A DNA stretch of 64,000 nt from Deferribacteres bacterium (GCA_023395255.1 JAEWZN010000007.1:310001-374000), one strand, 5' to 3'. Shown: positions 8,207 through 16,012, numbered from the stretch's first letter. The notes: a model not told the origin generated them from the letters alone. A program made the numbers and translations.

Positions 8207-9778
8207 TTATCTGAAACGGACGAACATGCATGTGAAGTCGTCCTTCTGGGAGTCCTTATCCGTTACAAGTTCGTTATATAGGTTATTAACTATGTCTTTG
8301 CAATCATCTTTTATCAGCTTTTCCACCTCCGGTACAAGCTTTTCGTGGGGGGTGTACTCAATTACCCCGTCGGTGTAAATGAAAAGCGAGGAACCGGAAG
8401 GAATGCTGACGGCTGTCTGCCTGTACTCGTCCTCTATTATGCCGAGCGGGAGAAAGCCTGAGGAAAGTTCCTGCTTTTCTCCTTTGAAAAGGACAGCAGG
8501 TTCATGCCCGCAGGATATATAGTCCAGTGTTTTCCGCTGCGGATCATACAGGGCAAAAAAGGCAGTGATGAAGCGGTCTCCGAAGCTTTTGCCTATGAGA
8601 AACCTGTTGAGGGACTCCACAAGCTTCTCAAGCACCTTCTCATGCCCTTCAAAAGCGGAGCAGAGGGAAACATAAACGCTTAAGACAACAGTGAACACCG
8701 CTGCCGAGTACCCCTTGCCGCAGACATCCGCAACACAGAAGAAGGTTTTGCCGCTGACATCGCAGATGTAGAAGAAGTCGCCCCCGGCGGTTCTGGCGGG
8801 GTAGCTTATCCCCTGAATCTCCACATCGCCGTAAACGCGCACGTCACGCTGAACAAATTTATTCAGTATATCGCCCGTGGTGCGCATCTCCATCTCCTCC
8901 ATCTTGAGTCGGGTCATGGTTTCGTGGTTCAGGGCGTTTTCCACGGCGATGGAAACTATTGATGATACTATGTCAGAAAATTCCTTGTCCGGCACTATAT
9001 CGAACTGGATGTTGAACAGCAGGATAACAATATCCTGCGCTGGCTCAAACACCACAAACAGGTTTTTTATATTGAATTCACCTGCGTCTATGCCGTATTC
9101 GATGAATTCCGTCCGGCGATTTTCCATCACATAGTCGTACATGGGTATGCCATTTATTCTGATAAGCTTACGGACTGAAATTTCCTCCAGCCCGATTGCA
9201 TTAAAGTTATCCTTGTGGATTGCACATGCTGCCTCAGCGGAGAAGACCTCCATGAAGAAGTTCAGCGAAACCGCCAGCACCTCTTCAAGCTCTATCGCCT
9301 TGAAGATCATGCTCCCTTTTTTCACAAAGTCTATCTTCTTCTGGTAGTTGACATAGGTACTCAGGCTGCTGTCGCGGGCTCTGAGTTCGTCCAGCCTGCT
9401 GCCCAGATACTGGGAGTAGGGCTCAAGCATGGTGAGGGCATCTTTCCCCGCTTCCTCATGAAAGGTGATACACGCCATCACGTTACCCCTGCTTTCAAGG
9501 AAAAATGAGGAGTCCAGATTGATTGTCTCATCGAAAAAATCCACGCTCTTGCTGTTCTCCGAAACCGCCCCGCCTTCATAGCCAAGGTCAAAAATATCAA
9601 ACGTGGCGGACGAGCGTGAATGTCTGCCTGAAACAGCCTCACAGAGATTTCCTTCGCACTTCCATATGGTGAATGCGCCGGATTCTTCAGATTCGAGAAA
9701 ATTGTACAGCCTTGTGAAAAACTCGTTTGTGCTCTGGGAGAAGAAAGTGTCAAAAAGCTGTTTATTGAGTATCAGCAT
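8207..9778 (-). CDS. PP2C/SpoIIE-family serine phosphatase with N-terminal sensory region (RsbU-like)
   Basis: 523 residues. The last about 200 form a SpoIIE/RsbU-type PP2C domain: the metal-binding aspartates lie in TAGGDFF, VADVCGKG, YTDGVIEY and DDFTCMF. Such enzymes dephosphorylate anti-anti-sigma proteins in partner-switching pathways. The N-terminal about 300 residues resemble a divergent GAF-like sensor followed by a linker helix. No membrane segment is seen. The start at 9778 lies 17 bases inside the end of the HDOD gene. No anti-sigma or anti-anti-sigma partner is in the window, so the target is unknown; a receiver and a kinase-like gene lie upstream in the same run. Confidence 0.88.
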   Translation of the reverse strand: MLILNKQLFDTFFSQSTNEFFTRLYNFLESEESGAFTIWKCEGNLCEAVSGRHSRSSATFDIFDLGYEGGAVSENSKSVDFFDETINLDSSFFLESRGNVMACITFHEEAGKDALTMLEPYSQYLGSRLDELRARDSSLSTYVNYQKKIDFVKKGSMIFKAIELEEVLAVSLNFFMEVFSAEAACAIHKDNFNAIGLEEISVRKLIRINGIPMYDYVMENRRTEFIEYGIDAGEFNIKNLFVVFEPAQDIVILLFNIQFDIVPDKEFSDIVSSIVSIAVENALNHETMTRLKMEEMEMRTTGDILNKFVQRDVRVYGDVEIQGISYPARTAGGDFFYICDVSGKTFFCVADVCGKGYSAAVFTVVLSVYVSLCSAFEGHEKVLEKLVESLNRFLIGKSFGDRFITAFFALYDPQRKTLDYISCGHEPAVLFKGEKQELSSGFLPLGIIEDEYRQTAVSIPSGSSLFIYTDGVIEYTPHEKLVPEVEKLIKDDCKDIVNNLYNELVTDKDSQKDDFTCMFVRFR

Positions 9779-10862
9779 TCATTTCATCCGTTTTTGTATC
9801 TAAAATTTCGGCTACGGCGGAGTGCACATCGTCATAGCTCCTGCCGAAGTCCTGAGCTATTTCGCCTATTATCTCTTGCCTTAAATCTCTGTGTCTTTCT
9901 ATTTTGTTGGCGTAATAAACTATTTTGGAGTACGTATCTTCCGCTTTATCATGGTGGTTCATAACGGCCGTAGCTATGCTGTCCGCCACTGCCCACTTTT
10001 TGAGGACTGTTCCGCCCACAGTGGAATGGTCTATGCCAAGCTGAGCGAGTTCGTCTTCCGTTGTGTCCACTTCCTGCACAAGGAAGTCCACAAGGATCGA
10101 CTTGCCGATGTCATGCATCAGCCCGGCGAGGTAAAGCGCGTCCGCATCCTCGCCCAGCATTTCCGCCAGTGATTCGGAAAGCATGGCCACAGCCACTGAG
10201 TGCTCCCATATGCCCTGACCGGTGGACTTGTAGAGGTTGAAATGCTTGTTGTAGTAACCCTCAGTGGAGACCGCGAGGGCAAGGTTCTTTACAGTGTTTA
10301 TCCCCAGCAGAACCGTGGCGCGGTCTATGCTGCTTATTTCCTGCCTGAGTCCGTAAAAAGGCGAATTAACAAGCTTTATGATTTTAGAGGAGATCCCCTG
10401 ATCTTTTTTGATTTTTACTATGAAGTCCTTGATCTGCGAGTTGTCGCTTCTGGAAAGACGGAGAAGCTCCTTAGCCAGTGCGGGCAGGGCGGGTATGCTT
10501 TCCGCCTTGGCGAGAACCTTGGCCTTGAGTGTGTCAAGCTCGCCGCTGCTGCGGCCTTTGTTGGTGGAGGCCATAGACACGGAGAGCTTTTTCAGCACAT
10601 CCTCCTTTTTGAGCGGCGGGGTGAAAATACCTGAAATATAATACTGACGGATAGATTCCACCACCCGTCTGTCTTTTGTAGTGATGAAGAAAAAGGACGG
10701 AACGCTGAACTTCTTCGGCAGTTTGAATAGGGTTTCAAGGCTGTCTATCTCTATAATGAGCAAATCCTCATCCCCCTCCTGCACGAACTGGCATTCGTCT
10801 TTCAGCAGGAGCAGAAACTGCTTCAGGTTGTCCTTTGAGCCTCTGTAAGCTATTTTTTTCAA
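9762..10862 (-). CDS. HDOD domain protein with degenerate receiver-like N-terminus
   Basis: 366 residues. The first about 105 resemble a receiver fold without the phosphorylation aspartate pattern. Residues about 110-310 are an HDOD domain, with the family core IPALPALAKELLRL, LVNSPFYGLRQ, AVLLGINTVKNLAL-like segments and LMHDIGK. HDOD proteins are non-enzymatic or weakly conserved HD relatives that act in signalling. The start is a TTG at 10862: AAGGAG lies 9 bases upstream and the sequence LKKIAYRG follows directly. It sits between the CheY-like gene (17 bases upstream) and the phosphatase (overlap), so it probably belongs to the same pathway. Confidence 0.85.
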   Translation of the reverse strand: MKKIAYRGSKDNLKQFLLLLKDECQFVQEGDEDLLIIEIDSLETLFKLPKKFSVPSFFFITTKDRRVVESIRQYYISGIFTPPLKKEDVLKKLSVSMASTNKGRSSGELDTLKAKVLAKAESIPALPALAKELLRLSRSDNSQIKDFIVKIKKDQGISSKIIKLVNSPFYGLRQEISSIDRATVLLGINTVKNLALAVSTEGYYNKHFNLYKSTGQGIWEHSVAVAMLSESLAEMLGEDADALYLAGLMHDIGKSILVDFLVQEVDTTEDELAQLGIDHSTVGGTVLKKWAVADSIATAVMNHHDKAEDTYSKIVYYANKIERHRDLRQEIIGEIAQDFGRSYDDVHSAVAEILDTKTDEMNADTQ

Positions 10863-10878
10863 GGTCTGCGGCTCCTTC

Positions 10879-11241
10879 TCAGTTTTTGAAGTTGCTGTTT
10901 ATCTTGTCTATCAGCTCTTTCGGGCTGAAAGGCTTAGTAAGGTAATACTCCGCCCCTGCGGCTCCGCCTTTCTCTATGTCGCCTGCTTCCGCCATGGCAG
11001 TGAGGAGGATAACAGGCACATCCTTAAGCTCCGGGTCGGCTTTGAGCGCTTCACAGGCTTCCAGTCCGTTCATTTCCGGCATCATAATATCCAGAACAAT
11101 CACGTCAGGCTTCTGCTCCTTCGCAATTTCCAGAGCCTGCCTGCCGTTTCCCGCCTCCAGAACGGCAAAGCCCGCTTTTTTCAGATGAAGAGCAACCACC
11201 TTTCGCAGCCGCAGCTCATCGTCTGCAATCAAGATTTTCAT
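10879..11241 (-). CDS. Single-domain response regulator (CheY-like receiver)
   Basis: 120 residues, a lone receiver domain. The acidic pair is in IADDE, the phosphoacceptor Asp in VIVLDIMMPEMNG, the conserved Thr in VILLTAM and the Lys in LTKPFSPKEL, so it should be phosphorylatable. The ATG at 11241 has GAGG 7 bases upstream; a TTG two codons earlier is less likely. No output domain is present. It overlaps the end of the kinase-like gene (11216-11827), whose histidine is the obvious candidate phosphodonor, and it precedes the HDOD and PP2C genes. Confidence 0.93.
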   Translation of the reverse strand: MKILIADDELRLRKVVALHLKKAGFAVLEAGNGRQALEIAKEQKPDVIVLDIMMPEMNGLEACEALKADPELKDVPVILLTAMAEAGDIEKGGAAGAEYYLTKPFSPKELIDKINSNFKN

Positions 11242-11827
11242 AGTCAAACCTCATGGATATGGAATTTGAGTCATATTCTAATACTATACCGACTTTTTTA
11301 AACATTTCGGAGAAAATTTGTATAATTTCCGGAAAGCCGGTAAATCCGTTACTGCATTTTATGGAGAGAAGGGGGAGTTTTCCTTTTATCTCCAGTTTGC
11401 CTGATGAGGTTTTGACAGCTTCATAAAGTATTATAAGAAAAATGCTTTTCAGCAGGTAAGCGTTATTTCTGACCTTGAAATCACTGTCTATGTCAAGCTC
11501 CAGATCTGTTTCCGGGGTTTCGCTGAGAACGCATGTTTTTTCCAGAAGGTGTTCTGTGAGCTTGCCGATTTCGATTTCATCGTCACGTTTTTCTATTTCG
11601 TCCGCGATTATATATCTGAAAGTGGCGCTCATGCCGCGGTCAAAAAGGTCAAGCAGAAAGCCCGACTGCGCCACAAGCTCCATCATTTCGCCCGTATCAT
11701 CGTCAAACCCGTCCTTCACCGCCTCCATCATCGCAACAATGGTTGAGGTTGAGGTGCGTATGTTATGTGAGAAATATTTATAAACCATAAGGAGGTCGGT
11801 GTTGCATTCTCTGGGTTTTCCGTTCAT
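11216..11827 (-). CDS. Histidine-kinase-like dimerisation protein lacking a recognisable ATPase domain
   Basis: 203 residues from an ATG at 11827. The N-terminal helix carries FSHNIRTSTSTI, which resembles the H-box of HisKA domains (SHELRTPL). After the helical hairpin the protein continues for about 100 residues (YLLKSIFLIILYEAVKTSSG) in what may be a degenerate HATPase fold: no N-box asparagine pattern and no G-boxes can be seen. It could be a phosphotransfer protein or scaffold for the receiver encoded next to it. This is an inference; the histidine may not be phosphorylated. It is the first gene of the eight-gene minus-strand run and has its own promoter. Confidence 0.65.
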   Translation of the reverse strand: MNGKPRECNTDLLMVYKYFSHNIRTSTSTIVAMMEAVKDGFDDDTGEMMELVAQSGFLLDLFDRGMSATFRYIIADEIEKRDDEIEIGKLTEHLLEKTCVLSETPETDLELDIDSDFKVRNNAYLLKSIFLIILYEAVKTSSGKLEIKGKLPLLSIKCSNGFTGFPEIIQIFSEMFKKVGIVLEYDSNSISMRFDYENLDCRR

Positions 11828-11861
11828 TCTCAGGCTCCTTTCCGTAAAGAGAGATACTTAG

Positions 11862-11889
11862 ATTATAAATTATTCGTCCGTATTTTCAA
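11862..11889 (-). promoter_or_regulatory. Sigma70-type promoter of the 11827-5018 gene run
   Basis: Minus-strand TTGAAA (11884-11889), a 16-base spacer, then TATAAT (11862-11867). Transcription would start near 11855, about 30 bases before the ATG at 11827. Confidence 0.6.
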
Positions 11890-11902
11890 TGAATTTACAG
11901 GG

Positions 11903-11931
11903 TTGCAGGCATGCGGCGTTTGCTTTAATAT
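11903..11931 (+). promoter_or_regulatory. Sigma70-type promoter of the HIT protein gene
   Basis: TTGCAG (11903-11908), a 17-base spacer and TAATAT (11926-11931), about 35 bases upstream of the HIT start. It diverges from the minus-strand promoter at 11862-11889. Confidence 0.5.
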
Positions 11932-11966
11932 GATTTCAGCAGCAAAGAGCAGTGCCGGAGGGCTTG

Positions 11967-12380
11967 ATGGAAACAATTTTTACTAAGATTATAAACGGCG
12001 AAATCCCCAGCGCGAAGGTTTATGAGGATGATGATTTTCTGGCGATTCTGGACATCCGCCCGGTTAATTTCGGGCATACTCTGCTTATTCCCAAGAAATA
12101 TTTTGTGAATGTATTCGATGCTCCTCTTGATGTGGCTGCAAAGATTTATCCCGTGCTCACGAAGATTGCCAACGGAATGAAGGACGCTCTTAATTGCGAC
12201 GGAGTGAATATCTATCAGAATAACGGAGCTGCCGCCGGACAGGAGGTCTTTCATGCGCACCTGCACATTGTCCCCAGATATGAGGGGGATGAGGTGCGTT
12301 TTTCCGCCAGACACGTAAGCTACGACACCCCGCAGGCTATGCAGGAGTTCGCCGCGAAGATCGCAAAGGAAATTAAATAA
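11967..12380 (+). CDS. HIT-family nucleotide hydrolase (HinT-like)
   Basis: 137 residues from the ATG at 11967, which has GGAGG 5 bases upstream; an in-frame GTG at 11952 is not needed. The histidine triad reads HAHLHIVPR, and the family N-terminus IFTKIINGEIPS and the segment FGHTLLIPKKY are clear. These enzymes hydrolyse the phosphoramidate or nucleoside-monophosphate bond of AMP-linked compounds in the cytoplasm. It appears monocistronic, divergent from the signalling run to its left. Confidence 0.93.
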   Translation: METIFTKIINGEIPSAKVYEDDDFLAILDIRPVNFGHTLLIPKKYFVNVFDAPLDVAAKIYPVLTKIANGMKDALNCDGVNIYQNNGAAAGQEVFHAHLHIVPRYEGDEVRFSARHVSYDTPQAMQEFAAKIAKEIK

Positions 12381-12473
12381 CGTTTTTGCGCGTTTTCGTT
12401 AGTTAATTTCAGTTTTTCTGTTGTAAGTAACACGCGTGTTAGATGCGTGATTTAAATTAATTGTGAGGAAAGA

Positions 12474-12809
12474 ATGTCAAAACTGCCGAATTGTCCGCAA
12501 TGCGGATCAGAATACACTTACGAGGACGGAGCGCTTTTTATCTGCCCCGAATGCGCCCATGAATGGAACACAGAAACGGAAGCCGCACCCGCGGAAACTG
12601 CCGTGCGTGATGCCTACGGAAACGAGCTTAACGAAGGTGACAGCATCACTGTTATAAAAGACCTGAAAATCAAGGGCTCATCCCAGGTGGTGAAGGTCGG
12701 CACGAAGGTGAAGAACATCCGCCTTGTGGACGGCGACCACAACATCGACTGCAAAATAGACGGAATCGGTGCCATGAAGCTGAAATCGGAGTTTGTGAAG
12801 AAGGGCTGA
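12474..12809 (+). CDS. yjdM: YjdM/PhnA-family zinc-ribbon protein
   Basis: 111 residues, ATG at 12474 with GAGG upstream. The N-terminus has a four-cysteine zinc ribbon (CPQC then CPEC about 19 residues later) followed by a basic beta-rich domain with the family pattern [12 protein letters not shown] and [21 protein letters not shown]. The family was named after the E. coli phosphonate operon, but no phosphonate genes are near and its molecular role is not established. It stands alone. Confidence 0.88.
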   Translation: MSKLPNCPQCGSEYTYEDGALFICPECAHEWNTETEAAPAETAVRDAYGNELNEGDSITVIKDLKIKGSSQVVKVGTKVKNIRLVDGDHNIDCKIDGIGAMKLKSEFVKKG

Positions 12810-12845
12810 GAACGGTTTTTGTGTTGAAATCTGTATTTTTTAACG

Positions 12846-12859
12846 TACATTATAATGTA
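12846..12859. promoter_or_regulatory. Perfect 14-bp palindrome over the antitoxin promoter (probable autoregulatory operator)
   Basis: TACATTATAATGTA is a perfect inverted repeat that contains TATAAT, with TTGAAA at 12824-12829 upstream. It lies 20 bases before the Phd/YefM start at 12879. Antitoxins of this family repress their own promoter through similar palindromes, so this is the likely operator. The spacing between TTGAAA and TATAAT is 21 bases, so the exact -10 may be TACATT, at 16 bases. Confidence 0.55.
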
Positions 12860-12878
12860 TGATAAAAAGGAGGCATTT

Positions 12879-13160
12879 ATGAAAAGAATGCTCTTAGATG
12901 AAGATATTCAGTCTGTTACGGATTTCAGAGCAAATATAACGCACTACATTAACAAGTTAAAGGAAACAAAGCGCCCTCTTGCCCTGACTCAGCACGGTAA
13001 ATGCTCTGCCGTGGTTATTGAAGCTGCAGAATATGACAAGCTTATGAATGAACTCGAACTATTGAAGGAAATTTACACCGCCCGTCAGGAACTTGAAGAA
13101 GGAAAAGGTATTTCCAATGATGATGCGCTCGCCAGACTTGAAGGTCTTCTGAACAGATGA
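12879..13160 (+). CDS. Phd/YefM-family antitoxin
   Basis: 93 residues from the ATG at 12879, preceded by AAGGAGG at good spacing. An ATG at 12855 lies inside the promoter palindrome and is unlikely. The N-terminal Phd fold shows VTDFRANITHYINKLKETKRPLALTQHGK, shortened here as VTDFRANI and LALTQHGK, then AVVIEAAEYDKL. The C-terminal helix should bind and neutralise the toxin. The stop overlaps the ATG of the ParE-type toxin frame (ATGA at 13157-13160). Since that toxin is interrupted, the antitoxin may be a lone survivor or may act in trans. Confidence 0.88.
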   Translation: MKRMLLDEDIQSVTDFRANITHYINKLKETKRPLALTQHGKCSAVVIEAAEYDKLMNELELLKEIYTARQELEEGKGISNDDALARLEGLLNR

Positions 13161-13456
13161 ATATTTTATGGTCTCCGAATGCATTGAAGTGTGCGTCCGA
13201 AATCATTGATTATATTTCAGAAGACAGCCCTGAAAATGCTGCCGTGTGGTTTGATAAACTTAAATAAAAGATCGAAAATCTGCATGTTTTTCCTTTGATG
13301 GGCAGAAAACTGCCGGAGATCGATTCGGACAATGTCCGTGAGCTTATCTTCGATAATTACGGTATTGTTTATGAGATAAAGAGCAGTACTGTTCATATCC
13401 TGACAATAAGACATTTCAAAATGCACTCATTAAATAAAAAACTTGCAGATGAGTAA
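13157..13456 (+). pseudogene. ParE/RelE-type toxin interrupted by an in-frame TAA
   Basis: The frame starts at the ATG overlapping the antitoxin stop, reads ILWSPNALKCASEIIDYI, and meets TAA at codon 37 (13265-13267). Without that stop it continues in the same frame to 13456 with clear ParE features: FPLMGRKLPEI, VRELIFDNYGIVYEI and ILTIRHFKM (99 residues in all). A single base change from GAA to TAA would explain the stop. As read, only 36 residues would be made, so the toxin should be inactive. A sequencing error cannot be excluded. Confidence 0.85.
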
Positions 13457-13492
13457 ATTTTTATCCACAGCGTACTCTCCCATAAGGTTTTT

Positions 13493-14719
13493 TCAGTACA
13501 TCATTCCGAACAGCCAGAGGGGGATTCTGTTTCCGTAGCCTATTTCAATGCCGTCAGAAACAAGGAATGCGTTATCAATGTCTTTAATCTGGCGGGAGTT
13601 TTTACTTTTCCCGCCGATTTCAAATACCCGCCCGCCCGCTGAATAGTCGCCGTTTTTGGCATATTCCACTGAAACAGGCAGAAAATTATCCTGCATGCGG
13701 TAGAAGTTCCCCGTCTGATTGATGAAGAAAACCTCCCTGACTGTTCCTATGTCCGGTTTGGAACTGATTGCATAGAGAATATTCGGGTTGGCTATCAGCA
13801 GTTTCTCTGTTTTCCGCACGGCTCCGTCACCTCTTCCTTCCGGTTTGATAAGGTTTACCAGCCCTGCTTCACGGAGATAGATCAGGTATTCGTTCATTGT
13901 GACCCTGTCTATACCTGTTGCTTGTGCCAGTCCGGTTTTTTTCATTTCATACGGGGGCGTTACTGCCAGCATATACAGCAGTTTTTTTATCTGATGAATC
14001 TTGGCATATTTTATATCGCACACAAATCCCATATCTGTTTCCAGAACCTCTTTAATGGTATTTGCGAGACGCATATGGAATGTGGCTTTGTCCGAAAGAA
14101 AAAACGGATAACAGCCGTGCGACAGGTATTCAGTGAAATATTTCAGTATCTTCGGCGTTTTTTCGTATATTCCGCCCGCTATGTCTGTGTGATCTGTGAT
14201 TATGTCCTGAATATCATAGGGCGCATAGCCGCAGTTGTGGGCAAGGTTCAGGTACTCCCTGAACGACAGGCTGTCCAGATGGTAAAACACGGCTCTGCGG
14301 CTTAGGTCTGCATCCTGCATATTCATCTGCAGAAGGCTGGAGCCTGAGAAAACAACCTTAAGATCGGGTCTTGAATCGTGTATGGCTTTGATGTGCTTTG
14401 ACCAGTCAGGATATTTATGCACTTCGTCCAGACAAAGAAGCTCGCCTCCGCTTTTAGCAAATTCAGCAGCAAACTCATTCAGCGGCATCCCCTGAAAACG
14501 CGGGTTATCAACTGATACATAAAGCGCATTTCCGTTTCCTTTATCAGCGGATTTGAGGAACTGCATCATAAGTGTTGTCTTGCCCGTTCCCCGCGCACCG
14601 AGTATGCCGATGCAGGGGTTGTTCCAGTTGATCTTTCTGTAAAGATAACGGGCATTTTTCTCAGGTATTTTTTTAAGCAGAAGAGCCTGTTCCGCAAACC
14701 ATCTCTCAAAATCGAACAT
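13493..14719 (-). CDS. AAA+ ATPase, DUF4143 type
   Basis: 408 residues, ATG at 14719 with AGGTGA upstream. Walker A reads GARGTGKTT (about 40-48) and Walker B LLCLDEVHKYPDW; a winged-helix region (TGIDRVTMNEYLIYLREAGLV) and a C-terminal nuclease-like DUF4143 region follow. This family is widespread, often strain-variable, and without a settled function. It is convergent with the broken toxin-antitoxin pair, so 12.8-14.8 kb looks like a small accessory patch. Two TGTAA-n-TTACA repeats lie just upstream and suggest tight or self control. Confidence 0.88.
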   Translation of the reverse strand: MFDFERWFAEQALLLKKIPEKNARYLYRKINWNNPCIGILGARGTGKTTLMMQFLKSADKGNGNALYVSVDNPRFQGMPLNEFAAEFAKSGGELLCLDEVHKYPDWSKHIKAIHDSRPDLKVVFSGSSLLQMNMQDADLSRRAVFYHLDSLSFREYLNLAHNCGYAPYDIQDIITDHTDIAGGIYEKTPKILKYFTEYLSHGCYPFFLSDKATFHMRLANTIKEVLETDMGFVCDIKYAKIHQIKKLLYMLAVTPPYEMKKTGLAQATGIDRVTMNEYLIYLREAGLVNLIKPEGRGDGAVRKTEKLLIANPNILYAISSKPDIGTVREVFFINQTGNFYRMQDNFLPVSVEYAKNGDYSAGGRVFEIGGKSKNSRQIKDIDNAFLVSDGIEIGYGNRIPLWLFGMMY

Positions 14720-14730
14720 TACATCACCTA

Positions 14731-14748
14731 TGTAAAATATAACTTACA
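14731..14748. promoter_or_regulatory. Operator-like inverted repeat 1 upstream of the DUF4143 ATPase
   Basis: TGTAAAATATAACTTACA, arms TGTAA/TTACA, ending 12 bases before the ATPase start. A second copy lies 33 bases further upstream (three helical turns), so the pair could bind a dimeric repressor cooperatively. Confidence 0.55.
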
Positions 14749-14763
14749 TATTTTGCTTCATTT

Positions 14764-14781
14764 TGTAAAGTATAATTTACA
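14764..14781. promoter_or_regulatory. Operator-like inverted repeat 2 upstream of the DUF4143 ATPase
   Basis: TGTAAAGTATAATTTACA, with perfect 6-bp arms TGTAAA/TTTACA. It matches 16 of 18 bases of the copy at 14731-14748. It overlaps TATACT on the minus strand, a likely -10 element of the ATPase gene. Confidence 0.55.
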
Positions 14782-14807
14782 TAGATGCGTTTTCATGCCC
14801 CTCCCCC

Positions 14808-14836
14808 TTGACACCTCTCTTCATGAAACCAATTAT
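14808..14836 (+). promoter_or_regulatory. Probable sigma70-type promoter of the alcohol dehydrogenase
   Basis: TTGACA at 14808-14813, a 17-base spacer and AATTAT at 14831-14836. The -10 is imperfect within an AT-rich run (14831-14845), so its exact place may shift by a few bases. Confidence 0.45.
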
Positions 14837-14928
14837 TATTAATATAGGCTGTCGGCAGAGTCATTGTCGGCAGTCATGATTCTGAGGAAAGCTTGAGGCG
14901 CGTTTCAACACAATTACGGAGGAACAGC

Positions 14929-15969
14929 ATGAAAGCTCTTATTTACAAAGGCCCCGGACAAAAAGCTCTGGAAGACCGCCCCATGCCGGACATTCAGTCC
15001 GCAGGGGATGCGGTAGTGAAAATAACCAAAACAACCATATGCGGCACAGATCTGCACATTCTCAAAGGTGATGTTCCGTCATGCGCCCCCGGACGTATTC
15101 TGGGGCATGAAGGTGTGGGAATTGTGGAAAAGGTAGGCAGCGGAGTGGCCTCATTCAAAAAAGGCGACCGTGTGCTTATCTCCTGCATATCCGCTTGCGG
15201 AAGATGCGAATTTTGCCGTGAGGGAATGTTCTCCCACTGCACAACAGGCGGATGGATGCTGGGTAACACCATAGACGGCACTCAGGCGGAGTATGTGCGC
15301 ATACCCCATGCAGAGACCAGCCTTTACCACATACCGAAGGGTGTGGATGAGGAGGCTCTGGTCATGCTCAGCGATATTCTGCCCACAGGGTTTGAGTGCG
15401 GCGTTCTCAATGGCCGCGTTGCTCCCGGAAGCTCTGTCGCCATAGTCGGCGCGGGTCCCATAGGGCTTGCGGCTCTGCTTACTGCGAAGTTCTACTCACC
15501 AGCGGAAATTATAGTGATAGACCTTGATGACAACCGCCTCTCCGTTGCTAAGCACTTCGGCGCAACTCACACCATAAACAGCGGAGACGGCAAAGCGATT
15601 GAAAAGGTTATGGAAATCACAGGCGGTAAAGGGGTGGACACATCAATAGAGGCGGTGGGTGTTCCTGCAACATTTGTCCTTTGCCAGAGGATAGTGGCAG
15701 CAGGAGGAACAATTGCCAACATAGGTGTGCACGGCGTAAAGGCTGATCTGCACCTTGAGGATCTCTGGTCACACAATATCACAATCACCACCCGGCTGGT
15801 GGACACGGTGAGTACGCCCATGCTCCTTAAAACTGTTCAGGCTCAGAAGATAGAGCCTAAGCTCCTGATTACTCACAGGTTCAAACTGGCTGATGTCATG
15901 AAGGCTTACGAGGTGTTCGGGCACGCCGCAGACACCAAGGCTCTTAAAGTGATTATCGAAGCTGAGTAG
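14929..15969 (+). CDS. Zinc-dependent medium-chain alcohol dehydrogenase
   Basis: 346 residues from the ATG at 14929 (GGAGG 7 bases upstream; a TTG at 14893 has no such site). Catalytic zinc ligands are in TICGTDLH and ILGHEGVG. The structural-zinc cysteines are in CISACGRCEFCREG with a fourth in MFSHC, and the Rossmann turn is VGAGPIGLAAL. It oxidises secondary or primary alcohols, or reduces ketones and aldehydes, with NAD(P). The substrate cannot be told from the sequence. A strong hairpin follows the stop, and the aldo/keto reductase is convergent. Confidence 0.92.
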   Translation: MKALIYKGPGQKALEDRPMPDIQSAGDAVVKITKTTICGTDLHILKGDVPSCAPGRILGHEGVGIVEKVGSGVASFKKGDRVLISCISACGRCEFCREGMFSHCTTGGWMLGNTIDGTQAEYVRIPHAETSLYHIPKGVDEEALVMLSDILPTGFECGVLNGRVAPGSSVAIVGAGPIGLAALLTAKFYSPAEIIVIDLDDNRLSVAKHFGATHTINSGDGKAIEKVMEITGGKGVDTSIEAVGVPATFVLCQRIVAAGGTIANIGVHGVKADLHLEDLWSHNITITTRLVDTVSTPMLLKTVQAQKIEPKLLITHRFKLADVMKAYEVFGHAADTKALKVIIEAE

Positions 15970-15981
15970 AAAAAATGTACC

Positions 15982-16002
15982 GGCGGGGACAGGCTCCCCG
16001 CC
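15982..16002. terminator. Bidirectional terminator between alcohol dehydrogenase and aldo/keto reductase
   Basis: GGCGGGG/CCCCGCC, a perfect 7-bp stem with a 7-base loop, lies between two convergent genes. On the plus strand it is followed by TTCGGGTTTGTTATTT. On the minus strand a TTTTTT run begins 6 bases after the stem. Confidence 0.75.
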
Positions 16003-16012
16003 TTCGGGTTTG

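Noticed and set aside
13265..13267. TAA as recoded sense codon in the toxin
   Set aside because: Other genes in the window end normally at TAA; a nonsense mutation or a read error is simpler.
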